Of a DNA stretch of 64,000 nt, positions 1 to 8,961 are shown piece by piece. The notes under the pieces are model-generated. The model was given only the letters and a program-made list of their open reading frames with translations, ran no database searches and was not told the DNA's origin. The number at the start of each line of letters is the position of its first letter. Within the stretch, counting starts at the first letter, position 1. Source of the DNA: CAUZWH01 sp965247665 (GTDB taxonomy: Bacteria > Pseudomonadota > Alphaproteobacteria > SHVV01); the NCBI GenBank assembly GCA_965247665.1, contig CBDFHH010000005.1, positions 434,001 through 498,000 on the forward strand. Direction: 5' to 3'. The position numbers and the translations under genes were made by a program.

Positions 1-200
1 TTCGGCATTCTCGCCTGCGGCGCTTCAGTGCGATAGCCGATTCCCGCATCATCGAGGAAATCCCTAACCAGCGCCGCGGCGGCGGTCGTGTCACCAGGCG
101 GGTTGCAGGTATCGATGCGGGTGAACGCGCTGAGGAAATCGCGCTGGAGCGTCCGCTCGGCGGCGAGCCAATCGGCCAGTTGCGCACGGCGATCGGTCAT
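1..200 (-). CDS. M20-family metallopeptidase/amidohydrolase, N-terminal part (runs off the window)
   Basis: Only the first 66 codons are inside the window; the gene continues past base 1. The start ATG (198-200) overlaps the stop of the upstream imidazolonepropionase-like gene as ATGA, so the two are translationally coupled. The visible protein has the M20 (ArgE/DapE/ACY1-type) N-terminus: a helix with FLSAFTRIDT, then NPPGDT, then a helix ending in FLDDAGIGY. The metal-binding residues of the family lie further on and cannot be checked. Its substrate is probably the product of the upstream amidohydrolase, but this is inference. Family call moderately sure, substrate unknown. Confidence 0.7.
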   Translation of the reverse strand, partial: MTDRRAQLADWLAAERTLQRDFLSAFTRIDTCNPPGDTTAAAALVRDFLDDAGIGYRTEAPQARMP

Positions 201-1426
201 CCCGCGGGCTCCGTTCGGCGGTGAATTTCGCGGCCCTCCTTGAACACGGCGATGCAGGAGGCACCACCGATGTGATAGGCCAGGGCGCGGGGGTCTTCGG
301 CATCCCACACTGCGAGATCGGCGGCACGACCGACCGCGATGGTCCCGGCGGTGGAGGTGAGCGCCAGCGCGCGTGCGGCATTGACCGTGAAGCCGCGCAA
401 GGCTTCTTCGGCGCTGAGACCGAAGAGATAGGCGGCGAGGTGCATTTGCGCCGACGGCGATACGGTCGGCGAGCTTACGGGATTGCTGTTGGTGGCCAAG
501 GCCATGGCAACGCCATGTTCGCGAAACAGCGCCACCGGCGGGCGCTGGGTTTCCCCTAAGGTGAAGTGGGCGCCCGGCAACAGCGTCGCCACGGTGCCGG
601 CTTCGGCCATCGCCCGCACGGTCGCTTCAGAGGCATATTCCAGGTGATCGGCCGACAGCCCGCCATGCCGGGCGACCATGGCGCCGGCACCGAAATCCGT
701 GTACTGGTCGGCGTGTGCTTTGACGCCGAGCCCCTCGGATCGAGCCTTGGCGTAGAGCCGGCCGATTTGATCGTGATCGTAGCCGGCTTCATCGCAGAAA
801 CCGTCGACCTGATCGACCAACCCCTCGGCCACCGCCGCCGGAAGCACCTCTTCGCACATGAAGGTGACGTAATCGTCGCGCCGATCCCGGTACTCCGGCG
901 GCAGGCCGTGCGCCCCGAGATATGTCGAGACCACCGTGATCGGCAGATCGCGACTCAGGGTGCGCGACACCCGCATCGACCGCAGCTCGGTGTCGCGATC
1001 GAGGCCGGCGCCGGATTTGCTCTCGACCGTGGTGACGCCGTGGGCGATCAACCGCAGCATACGCGCACGGCTGGCGGCGTAGAGATCTTCCTCCGAGAGG
1101 GCGCGGGTACGCCGGACCAAGCCGCCGACGCCGGCGCCGGCGGGTTCGAGGTCCCAACGGCCGCCGCCCCGGGACAGGATTTCAAAATCGCCGAACCCCT
1201 CTTCACCGTAGACGAGGTGGGTGTGGGGATCGATTAGCCCGGGCGTCACCAACCTGCCGGCGAGCTCGTGGACCATACCCGCGTCGCGGGATGGCAGCGC
1301 TTCGAGCGGACCCACCCAGGCGATCTTGCCGCCGCTGATCGCGACGGCACCGGACGCGATCAGACCAAACGGCGCGTTCCCGTCCATCGTCGCCACGCAA
1401 GCATTGGTCAGCAGTTGATCGAACAT
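197..1426 (-). CDS. imidazolonepropionase-like amidohydrolase (HutI family, divergent)
   Basis: About 409 aa, usual HutI length. HutI hydrolyses 4-imidazolone-5-propionate to N-formimino-glutamate in histidine breakdown. Seen: DPHTHLVYGE (metal ligands H68 and H70), TTVESKSGAGLD, HADQYTDFGA (H238) and SADHLEY. The fourth metal ligand, normally Asp in ATD.NP, is Asn here (N313, codon 488-490). The GGGI.STV segment is also replaced by a divergent glycine-rich stretch. A GTG at 1441 would add five residues; the ATG at 1426 fits the family start better. It is coupled to an M20 peptidase rather than hutU/hutH, so a substrate other than imidazolonepropionate is possible. Family sure, function unsure. 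Confidence 0.75.
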   Translation of the reverse strand: MFDQLLTNACVATMDGNAPFGLIASGAVAISGGKIAWVGPLEALPSRDAGMVHELAGRLVTPGLIDPHTHLVYGEEGFGDFEILSRGGGRWDLEPAGAGVGGLVRRTRALSEEDLYAASRARMLRLIAHGVTTVESKSGAGLDRDTELRSMRVSRTLSRDLPITVVSTYLGAHGLPPEYRDRRDDYVTFMCEEVLPAAVAEGLVDQVDGFCDEAGYDHDQIGRLYAKARSEGLGVKAHADQYTDFGAGAMVARHGGLSADHLEYASEATVRAMAEAGTVATLLPGAHFTLGETQRPPVALFREHGVAMALATNSNPVSSPTVSPSAQMHLAAYLFGLSAEEALRGFTVNAARALALTSTAGTIAVGRAADLAVWDAEDPRALAYHIGGASCIAVFKEGREIHRRTEPAG

Positions 1427-1583
1427 CGTTTCCCGTTTCACCTGCAGGTCGCGGTTGCCGACATTACCCGGATCGCTCGGTCAAGCCCAACCTCACCGCG
1501 GGCGGTTGTGCTAAGTTCGCCGCTACCGGATACACCAGATTTCGATTGGCGACCGGACCGGGACACGCGACAAGCGGGGTATC

Positions 1584-3278
1584 ATGGCACTCGAGTTTTC
1601 ACCTGATCTCATTCTCCACAACGGCAAGATCGTCACCGTCGACGGCGTGTTCTCGACACGGGAAGCGGTCGCGATTTATGACGGCAAAATTGTCGCGGTC
1701 GGGCGTAGCGCCGAGGTGACGGCGTTGGCCGGCAACAACACCAAGATCGAAGATCTGCGCGGCCGGTGCGTCATTCCCGGACAGATCGACAACCACACCC
1801 ATTTCCTGCTCGCCGGGATGGACGCGCTGGGTTCGAAGGCCAAGGTCGATATCGCCAAGCTGCAGTCGATCGATGCAATCCTCGGCGCCATCGCCGACCG
1901 CGCGCGGACAACATCCAAGGGTGAGTGGATCGGCACCTCGTGCATGTACCGCGGCGCCCTCGAGGAGGGTCGCTTCCCGACTCGCGAGGATCTCGACAAG
2001 GTGTCACCAGACCATCCGGTCTATATCTTCCAATCCGGCAAGAACATCATCGCCAACAGCTATGCCTTGAAAATGGCCGGGATCGATGCCGATACGCCGC
2101 ATCCGACCGAGCCCGAAGGATGGATCGTCAAGGACCATAGCGGCACCCCGACCGGGCATCTGATTGCCGGCGCCGGCGACATGGCGCGCAAGGCCTGGTG
2201 GGAGAAGGCGGGACAGCCCGTCAAGAAATGGGATTTTCTCTATTTCGATCAGGATCGACAGATCGAAGCGATCAAGGCCCAGCAGGCCATTTACCAAGCC
2301 TGCGGCGTGACCGGCGTGCGCGAGATGGGCGTCTCGATCGACGAACTCGATGCCTACATCGAAACCCATCGCCGCGGCGATTTGAAGATTCGCACCGACG
2401 TCATCCTCGGCCTGCCCAGCCGCTACCTCTCGACCGACGAAATCGCGACTGCGATTAAATGGTATTTCGGGCCCAAACAGCATCTCGGCGACGCGATGCT
2501 GAAGGTGAGCGGGATCAAGCTGGTCGTGGTCAACGATGGTTGGTGGGCCTATTCGCCCGAGAAGCTCAACTTCCTCATCAACGAGTTCAACGACCATGGC
2601 TGGAACATGGCGATCCATGTCAACACCGGCGGCGCCGGCGATTCCTGCGAAACGGTGATTTCGGCCCTCGAGCACGCCAACGAGAAGCATCCGCTGGATG
2701 GCCGCCGCACCACCTTCGAGCACGGTTTCGGCCTCGACCGCGCCGATCACCAGCAGCGCGCCAAGGCACTCGGCGTGATCTTCGGTGCCAACCCGCTGCT
2801 GGCCTACTACGCCTCGGCGCGGTCGCTGCGAATGAACGAGATCATGACCCAGGTGCGCATTGCCAAGATCGACGAGCAGGACGCACGGAAGCGAACCGTC
2901 CGCGATTGGAGCATGCCCCTGCGCGATTGGTTTGATGCCGGTATCATGGTGACCGGCGGCACCGACAACCCCGCCGTCGCCTACGACCTCGACCATCCCT
3001 TCCTCGGCCAGTACTCCGCCCTCACCGGCAACACCCTTGCCGGCGTGTTGCTGCCGGACCAGCACGTCACCCGCGAGGAAATGCTGCGCATGTACACGAT
3101 CAACAGCGCCTATGCCTGCTGGCAGGAACACCAGACCGGCTCGATCGAGGCCGGCAAGTACGCCGATCTGGTGGTGGTCGACCGCGACATCCTCGAATGT
3201 TCGGACGAGGAGGTGAAAGACATGCGGGTCCTGCAGACCTATGTCAGCGGCGAGTTGGTGTACGAGAACCCGATCTGA
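1584..3278 (+). CDS. YtcJ-like metal-dependent amidohydrolase
   Basis: 564 aa, typical of the YtcJ/N-substituted formamide deformylase branch of the amidohydrolase superfamily, which cleaves C-N bonds in amides or cyclic amides with one or two bound metals. Seen: small N-terminal beta domain with LHNGKIVTVDG, metal motif IDNHTHF, GHLIAGAG, FEHGFGLDRADHQ, the late TGGTDNP motif, and the closing SIEAGKYADLVVVDRD sheet shared by the family. It starts an all-plus-strand run to 10476; CobW follows 13 bases after its stop. It probably opens or trims the substrate before the molybdenum hydroxylase and CoA ligase act (inference). Exact substrate not determinable. Confidence 0.85.
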   Translation: MALEFSPDLILHNGKIVTVDGVFSTREAVAIYDGKIVAVGRSAEVTALAGNNTKIEDLRGRCVIPGQIDNHTHFLLAGMDALGSKAKVDIAKLQSIDAILGAIADRARTTSKGEWIGTSCMYRGALEEGRFPTREDLDKVSPDHPVYIFQSGKNIIANSYALKMAGIDADTPHPTEPEGWIVKDHSGTPTGHLIAGAGDMARKAWWEKAGQPVKKWDFLYFDQDRQIEAIKAQQAIYQACGVTGVREMGVSIDELDAYIETHRRGDLKIRTDVILGLPSRYLSTDEIATAIKWYFGPKQHLGDAMLKVSGIKLVVVNDGWWAYSPEKLNFLINEFNDHGWNMAIHVNTGGAGDSCETVISALEHANEKHPLDGRRTTFEHGFGLDRADHQQRAKALGVIFGANPLLAYYASARSLRMNEIMTQVRIAKIDEQDARKRTVRDWSMPLRDWFDAGIMVTGGTDNPAVAYDLDHPFLGQYSALTGNTLAGVLLPDQHVTREEMLRMYTINSAYACWQEHQTGSIEAGKYADLVVVDRDILECSDEEVKDMRVLQTYVSGELVYENPI

Positions 3279-3291
3279 GTTGTCTCCGCCT

Positions 3292-4266
3292 ATGCAACGG
3301 CATGACCAAGCGGCGGCCGAACCGGTTCCGGTCTCGGTTCTCACCGGGTTTCTCGGTGCCGGCAAGACCACCCTGCTCAACCATCTGCTCGCCGCCGATC
3401 ACGGACTGAAAATCGGTGTGATCGTCAACGAGTTCGGATCGATAAGCATCGACGACAAGCTCATTGCCGATCAGTCCGACGACCTTATCGAGCTCGCCAA
3501 TGGTTGCATTTGCTGCACCATGGCCGGCGATCTGCTCGGCGCCTTGCAACGCATTGTGCGGAGCGGGCGCGAGATCGGGCATGTCCTGGTCGAAACTACG
3601 GGATTGGCCGACCCTCAGCCGATCGCGATGACGTTGCGACGCAACGATTTGCACGAATTCATCCGGCTCGACGGCGTCATCACCGTGGTCGATGCCGATC
3701 GTTTCGACGAAAATCTCGATGCCGCGGAAGCCGCCTACAACCAACTCGTCGCCGGCGACATCATGTTGATCAACAAAGTCGATCTGGTGGATGCCGAGAC
3801 GCCGGAACTGATCGAGCGCGGCATCCGCAAGATCAATCCGCGGGCGCGGATGTTCCGCTGCGTCAACGCCGAAGTGGACCCGATGGTGCTGCTCGACATC
3901 GATGCCGGCACGCCGATCGAACAGCCCGTACCCGCCCATTCCCACCCGGTCCACCATGTTGCCGATTTCGAGACCGTGTCGTTCGTTTCCGAACGAGCCT
4001 TGGTCGCCGAACGCTTCCGCGCATTCATCGACGCGATGCCCGCCGCGGTGATCCGCGCCAAGGGAATCCTCAATCTCCAGGGGCGTGATGCGCGTTTCAT
4101 TTTTCATGCCGTCGGCGAGCGTTGCACGGTGTCGGAGGGTTCGCCCTGGCGGCCCGATGAAAAACGGGTCACCGAGCTTGTTTTTATCGGTCGGCGGATC
4201 GACCGTGCGGGGCTCGAGCGGGCGTTGAGCGCGTGCGCGGCGAATGCGCGGGCGGCGAACGGATAG
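3292..4266 (+). CDS. CobW/G3E-family GTPase, metal-chaperone type
   Basis: 324 aa from the ATG at 3292; an upstream in-frame ATG at 3241 lies inside the preceding gene and is unlikely. Seen: Walker A GFLGAGKTT, the cysteine motif NGCICCTMAGDLL (CxCC, metal binding in this family), ETTGLADP (Walker B region), NKVD (guanine specificity), a His-rich linker near residues 210-220 and a CobW C-terminal domain. G3E GTPases deliver metals or mature metalloenzymes. Here it lies between an amidohydrolase and a molybdenum hydroxylase, so a metal-supply role for one of them is the simplest reading (inference). Confidence 0.88.
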   Translation: MQRHDQAAAEPVPVSVLTGFLGAGKTTLLNHLLAADHGLKIGVIVNEFGSISIDDKLIADQSDDLIELANGCICCTMAGDLLGALQRIVRSGREIGHVLVETTGLADPQPIAMTLRRNDLHEFIRLDGVITVVDADRFDENLDAAEAAYNQLVAGDIMLINKVDLVDAETPELIERGIRKINPRARMFRCVNAEVDPMVLLDIDAGTPIEQPVPAHSHPVHHVADFETVSFVSERALVAERFRAFIDAMPAAVIRAKGILNLQGRDARFIFHAVGERCTVSEGSPWRPDEKRVTELVFIGRRIDRAGLERALSACAANARAANG

Positions 4267-4283
4267 CGTCGCCCTCATCGGCC

Positions 4284-4769
4284 ATGATTTCGCAACCCGA
4301 CACGGCGACGCCGCGCCAAGCGCTCGAAGTTAACGGCGCGGTGAACGAGCCGGCCATCGCCCCGAACGACACGCTGCTCGATGTGCTGCGTGACCGACTC
4401 GGCCTGACCGGCGCCAAAGCGGCTTGCTGTCGCGGCGAATGCGGTGCCTGCACCGTGCTGGTCGGCGGACGCCCCGTGATGGCGTGCGTGACGCTGGCGA
4501 CCCGCGTCACGCAACCGATCGAAACCATCGAGGGGTTGGCCGAAGAGGCTTGCGAGCTGCGCGCGGCGCTCGCCGACTGCGGTGGTTTTCAATGCGCTTT
4601 CTGTACGCCGGGCATGGTCGTGCGAGGGGTCGCGCTATTGCGCAAGGGACTCCCGGCCAGCGACGCCGAGCTGCGCCGCGAGATGGCGGGCAATCTGTGC
4701 CGCTGCACCGGTTATCAGGGGATTGTCGAGGCGCTGCGCCGGGTTGCCGCCGCCAAGTCGACCGGCTGA
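4284..4769 (+). CDS. molybdenum hydroxylase small subunit, two [2Fe-2S] clusters (CoxS/XdhA type)
   Basis: 161 aa from the ATG at 4284. All eight cluster cysteines are present: the plant-ferredoxin-type motif CCRGECGACTVL plus a later Cys in VMACVTL, and the helical-domain motifs QCAFCTPGM and NLCRCTGY. It passes electrons from the Moco site to FAD in xanthine dehydrogenase/CO dehydrogenase/aldehyde dehydrogenase-type enzymes. Its TGA overlaps the ATG of the next gene (TGATG), so the two subunits are coupled. Function sure, substrate of the complex unknown. Confidence 0.93.
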   Translation: MISQPDTATPRQALEVNGAVNEPAIAPNDTLLDVLRDRLGLTGAKAACCRGECGACTVLVGGRPVMACVTLATRVTQPIETIEGLAEEACELRAALADCGGFQCAFCTPGMVVRGVALLRKGLPASDAELRREMAGNLCRCTGYQGIVEALRRVAAAKSTG

Positions 4770-7700
4770 TGGCGATCGGTGAGAACGTCCGTCATCCCGA
4801 GTGGGATGAGCGAACCAGCGGCCGCATCGCCTACACCGGCGACGTCAGGCTCGAAGGGCTGCTGGTCGGCAAGATCCTGCGCAGCCCTCACCCGCATGCC
4901 CGCATTCTCGGTATCGATACATCAGCGGCACGGCAGTTGCAGGGCGTGGCCGCCGTGCTGACCGCGGCCGACTTACCCGACCACAACTACATCGATTATG
5001 GCCAACGAGACCGTCCCGCTATGGCGCGCGGCGTGGTGCGCCATATCGGCCAGGAGGTCGCGATTGTGGCGGCCGTGAGTGAAGCACAAGCCGAGCGGGC
5101 GATCGCCAGCATTCGCGTCCGCTACCGTCGTCTGCGCGCCGTGACCGACACGATCGCGGCGCTGCGACCGCGCGCGCCGACCGTACACCCCGAGCGCGCC
5201 CGCTCGAATGTCGCCACCGTCATGAAACGCAGCTTCGGCGACCCGAGCGTCGCGCGCGCCACCGCAAGCTATTTCAACACGGCCGAATACCAATACGGCA
5301 TTCAAGCGCACGCCTGCATGGAGCCGCAATCGGCGGTCGCGGCCTGGGACGCGGATGCCGAGATCATGAATCTGTGGACGCCGACCCAGAGCGCGCGCAA
5401 CCTGCAACTCGAAGTCGCCCACATGCTGGGCTTGCGCCCTGAGCAGGTACGCCTGCACCGGGTCGCCGTCGGCGGCGACTTCGGCTCACGCGTGCGCGCC
5501 TCCGATATCGAGGTGCTGGCGGCACATCTCTCGCGTCATATCGGCCGGCCGGTCGCCATCGAGCTGTCGCGGACCGAAGAGTTCGCGCACGGCAAACACC
5601 AGCACGCTTCGCGTATCGAGATCGAAACCGGCGTCGACGAGAACAACGTGATTACCGACCGCCGGGCGCGTCTCACCGTCGAGAACGGTGCCTTCATCCA
5701 CGGCGGCTCCAACATGATGAGTTACTGCGGCCTCCTCCTCGCCGCGCAGTACCGGCTCGTTGGCGCCGAGATCGAAGGTCGGTCGGTTTATACCCATCGC
5801 CGGCCCGGCGGTTCGTTTCGCGGCGCCGGCGGGCCCCAAGCGGTCTTTGCCATCGAGTCGCAGATGGACGAGATTGCCGACGAACTCGGTCTCGATCCGA
5901 TCGATCTGCGGCTGCAAAACGTCAATCGCGCCGATGCGACGACGATAACCGGTTGGGAGATCGGCTCGTGCGAGATCGTCGCTTGCATCGAAGCGGTGCG
6001 CGAGCGCCTCGACTGGGACGTGGCGCACCGCAACGGCGGCCAGGGGCGCGGCGTCGGTATCGCGATTGCCATGCATTGCTCCGGGGCGATCGTCAGCCCC
6101 GCTACCAGCCGCGCTGAGGCGGCAGTCGAGATCGGCCACAACAGCGGCATCTCGCTGGTCAGCGGGTGCTCCGACCCCGGCACCGGCGAGGCGACCGTGA
6201 TCGCGCAGATCTGCGCCGAGGAACTCGGCGTCGCGGCCGATGCGATCCGGTTGCGGGTCATGGACACCGCAACGACGCCGTACGATCCCGGCGGCGGCGC
6301 GAGCCGGGCGACGCACCTCACCGGCGGTGCGGTGCTGACGGCGAGTCGCGCCATGGCCGAGACGTTGCGCGAGGTTGCTGCCGCACAATTCGGGGCGGCC
6401 GCGGCCGAGGTCGAGTTGAAGCACGGCTTTGCCCACCACGGAGAGCAGCGGTTGAGCCTGGGGGCGCTCGCGGGGCTTCACCCCGATGGCGCCGGCGGGC
6501 TACTGCGCGTCGAACGCGAGCATGTCGCCGAAGTACCGATCGTGCCGATGACCGCGCCTGACGCAGGTTACGGCAACCTGTCGCCGAGCTATTGCTTCGC
6601 CGCTCACGGCGTCGAGGTCGAGGTCGACCGGGCAACCGGCGCGGTGAGGGTGCTTCGCGTGGTTGCCGCGCACGACTCGGGAACCATCATCAATCCGATC
6701 GGCGCGCGCAGCCAGGTCGTTGGCGGCGTGGTCATGGGCCTCGGCGCAGCCCTCGGCGAGCAGCTGCTCTACGAGGACGGCCAGGCCATCAACCCGAGTT
6801 ATGCTGACTACGTCCTGCTGCGAGCCCCCCAGGCGCCACCGGTGGAGGTCGTGTTTGTCGGTACCGAGTCGCCGCGCGGGCCCTACGGTGCCAAAAGCAT
6901 CGCCGAGATCGCGCTGATGCCGACCGCGGCCGCCGTGGCCAACGCCGTCGCCCATGCCGTAGGGGTGAGGGTGCGGGAGCTACCGATATCGCCGGACCTG
7001 GTCATGCGGGGCCTGCAACTCCGGGCCCCGGGGGTCGGTACAACGCCACCATGGCGGCGGCCACGGCGCTGGCGCGCGGCCATCACACGCGCGCTCTATC
7101 CGCGCGGGTTGCATGCGACGCTGCATCGTTGGGGTATCCGGTTCGCCGCGCCGCCTCTACCGCGGCGCCCGCTCGCCAGCCTGGTGCGCGCAACAAACAG
7201 CAACGACGCCGTCGCGGCTCTGGCCGCCGATCCGGACGCTCGGCCGATCGGCGGCGGTACCGATCTGCTCGTGTGCCGCGAGCAGGGATTGATCTCGCCG
7301 ACCAGCTTGATCGATCTCGCCGGCTGCGACGATCTCGCCGGCTGCAACGAAGACGGCGACGGCAATTTGACGATCGGCGCGGTTACGACGCTGGCCGACA
7401 TCGAGCGGCGCTTGCGCGACTCAACGCATGACGGCGACCGGGCGGTGGCGGACACCATTTCGACGATCGCATCGGTCCAGATTCGCGAGACCGCGACGCT
7501 CGCCGGTAATCTGTGCCAGGCCAACCGTTGCTGGTTCTACCGCGGCGGCTTCACCTGCTTCAAACGCGGCGGCAGCACCTGCCCGTGCTATGCGGTGACC
7601 GGGGATCACCGCTATTTCCACGCGATCCTCGATGCCGGCCGCTGCCAAGCGGTCACGCCTTCCGATCTCGCGACCACACTGACCGCGCTCGACGCCAGCC

Positions 7701-8143
7701 TTGACTTGATAGAGGTCGGCGGCGCGACCCGGCGCATTGCCATCGGCGGGTTCTACACGGGTCCCGGCGAAACCGTCCTCAAGCAGGGTCAGATCATCTC
7801 GTCGTTGACCGTGCCGGCCGCGGCTCGGGATCGCACAACGCGGTTTGAGAAATTCGCGCTCTACGAAGGCGGATTCGCCGTGGTCTCGGCGTGCGTGTCG
7901 GTGTCTCGCGGCAGCACGGGAATCACCGACTGCCGTATCGTACTCGGTGGGGTGGCCAACACACCCTGCCGCGCACATGCGGCGGAACGAGCGCTGATTG
8001 GCCAACCGGTCCGCGACGCGTCGATCGCCGCGGCAACGCGAGCCTGGGCGCGGCAGACTCATCCGTTGCACGGCAACGCCTGGAAAGTCGATGCTGCGTG
8101 CGGTTTGCTAAACCGCGTCCTGACGGAAGTCTTGAACCCATGA
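4769..8143 (+). CDS. molybdenum hydroxylase large subunit fused to its FAD subunit
   Basis: 1124 aa. Residues about 1-770 are a molybdopterin-binding subunit: N-terminal hammerhead domain (SGRIAYTGDV, LRSPHPHARI), GGDFGSR, RPGGSFRGAGGPQ, and GPYGAKSIAE, whose Glu near residue 707 is the expected base. After a basic linker, residues about 803-1124 form a CoxM/YagS-type FAD subunit (RPIGGGTDLL, TIASVQIRETATLAGN). This part has a cysteine-rich loop (GNLCQ, RCWFYR, TCFKRGG, TCPCY, RCQAV), like the extra [4Fe-4S] loop of PaoB/YagS and HcrB. The fusion of normally separate L and M chains is unusual. Start by TGATG overlap; the stop overlaps the next start (ATGA). Hydroxylates an aromatic, heterocyclic or aldehyde substrate; which one is unknown. 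Confidence 0.9.
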   Translation: MAIGENVRHPEWDERTSGRIAYTGDVRLEGLLVGKILRSPHPHARILGIDTSAARQLQGVAAVLTAADLPDHNYIDYGQRDRPAMARGVVRHIGQEVAIVAAVSEAQAERAIASIRVRYRRLRAVTDTIAALRPRAPTVHPERARSNVATVMKRSFGDPSVARATASYFNTAEYQYGIQAHACMEPQSAVAAWDADAEIMNLWTPTQSARNLQLEVAHMLGLRPEQVRLHRVAVGGDFGSRVRASDIEVLAAHLSRHIGRPVAIELSRTEEFAHGKHQHASRIEIETGVDENNVITDRRARLTVENGAFIHGGSNMMSYCGLLLAAQYRLVGAEIEGRSVYTHRRPGGSFRGAGGPQAVFAIESQMDEIADELGLDPIDLRLQNVNRADATTITGWEIGSCEIVACIEAVRERLDWDVAHRNGGQGRGVGIAIAMHCSGAIVSPATSRAEAAVEIGHNSGISLVSGCSDPGTGEATVIAQICAEELGVAADAIRLRVMDTATTPYDPGGGASRATHLTGGAVLTASRAMAETLREVAAAQFGAAAAEVELKHGFAHHGEQRLSLGALAGLHPDGAGGLLRVEREHVAEVPIVPMTAPDAGYGNLSPSYCFAAHGVEVEVDRATGAVRVLRVVAAHDSGTIINPIGARSQVVGGVVMGLGAALGEQLLYEDGQAINPSYADYVLLRAPQAPPVEVVFVGTESPRGPYGAKSIAEIALMPTAAAVANAVAHAVGVRVRELPISPDLVMRGLQLRAPGVGTTPPWRRPRRWRAAITRALYPRGLHATLHRWGIRFAAPPLPRRPLASLVRATNSNDAVAALAADPDARPIGGGTDLLVCREQGLISPTSLIDLAGCDDLAGCNEDGDGNLTIGAVTTLADIERRLRDSTHDGDRAVADTISTIASVQIRETATLAGNLCQANRCWFYRGGFTCFKRGGSTCPCYAVTGDHRYFHAILDAGRCQAVTPSDLATTLTALDASLDLIEVGGATRRIAIGGFYTGPGETVLKQGQIISSLTVPAAARDRTTRFEKFALYEGGFAVVSACVSVSRGSTGITDCRIVLGGVANTPCRAHAAERALIGQPVRDASIAAATRAWARQTHPLHGNAWKVDAACGLLNRVLTEVLNP

Positions 8144-8946
8144 CGTTCACGGACCTGAAGTTCGAAACCCGCGGCAGGGTCGCGCGCATTACCATCGACC
8201 GGCCCGAGCGTCTCAACGCGTTGCGCATGGGAGTCAGCGACAAAGCGCTGATCGAGGCGTTCGATCACGTCACCCGCGACGACGCGATCAAAATCGCGAT
8301 TCTCACCGGCAGCGGCGGTAAGGCTTTCTGTACCGGCTGGGACCTCGGGGCGATCGACGACACGTCGCTCGAGGAGCTGGAATCCCTGATCCGCAGCAAC
8401 CTGGAGTTGTTCTTCAAGGTTTGGCACCTGCCGAAACCCGTAGTCGCCGCAATCAACGGCTATGCCATCGGTACAGGATCGGCCCTGGCATTGGCCTGCG
8501 ATCTGGCGCTTGCGGCCGACCATGCCCGTCTCGGCGAGCCGGAGATCCGGCACGGTGCATTGTCGCCGTTTCTGATCCTGCCGTTCCTGACCCACAGCAA
8601 GGCGGTGCATGAGATCTACTATTCCGGCGATCTCGTCGCCGCTGACGATCTGCTCCGGCTCGGCCTCGTCAATCGGGTCGTCGCGGCGGACGCATTGGAA
8701 GAGGTAGCCTGGGCCTACGCCGAAAGACTGGCCAACGTCCCCGAATTTTCGTTGCGCCTGACCAAACTCAGCCTACGTGCGACCTACGACATCATGGGCC
8801 TGACGGCGGCGATGCGACAACATGGACTCGCCGATACCATCGCCATCGGCTCGGAATTCCCCGAGCAGAAGGCACTCCTCGACATCCTGGTAAACCGGGG
8901 TATGAAAGCGTTTCTCGAAGCGCGCGACGGGCCGTTCAAGGACTAA
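8140..8946 (+). CDS. enoyl-CoA hydratase/isomerase family protein
   Basis: 268 aa, crotonase fold. Seen: ITIDRPERLNAL, the oxyanion-hole strand GGKAFCTGWDL, PVVAAINGYAIGTGSALAL and LACDLALAADHARLGEPEI, all in the family order. The Glu of the second motif (GEPEIR) is kept. Its ATG overlaps the stop of the molybdenum hydroxylase gene as ATGA, and a CoA ligase follows 15 bases after its stop. The three genes therefore look like hydroxylation, CoA activation and hydration steps of one degradation route (inference). Crotonases catalyse many reactions, so hydratase activity is not certain. Confidence 0.88.
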   Translation: MTFTDLKFETRGRVARITIDRPERLNALRMGVSDKALIEAFDHVTRDDAIKIAILTGSGGKAFCTGWDLGAIDDTSLEELESLIRSNLELFFKVWHLPKPVVAAINGYAIGTGSALALACDLALAADHARLGEPEIRHGALSPFLILPFLTHSKAVHEIYYSGDLVAADDLLRLGLVNRVVAADALEEVAWAYAERLANVPEFSLRLTKLSLRATYDIMGLTAAMRQHGLADTIAIGSEFPEQKALLDILVNRGMKAFLEARDGPFKD

Positions 8947-8961
8947 CGGAGCGGTCGCGAC

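Noticed and set aside
2004..3380. 458-codon open frame on the minus strand opposite the YtcJ-like amidohydrolase
   Set aside because: Composition is Gly/Val/His-rich antisense to a well-supported gene; no domain, start site or family match. High-GC DNA commonly leaves such shadows.
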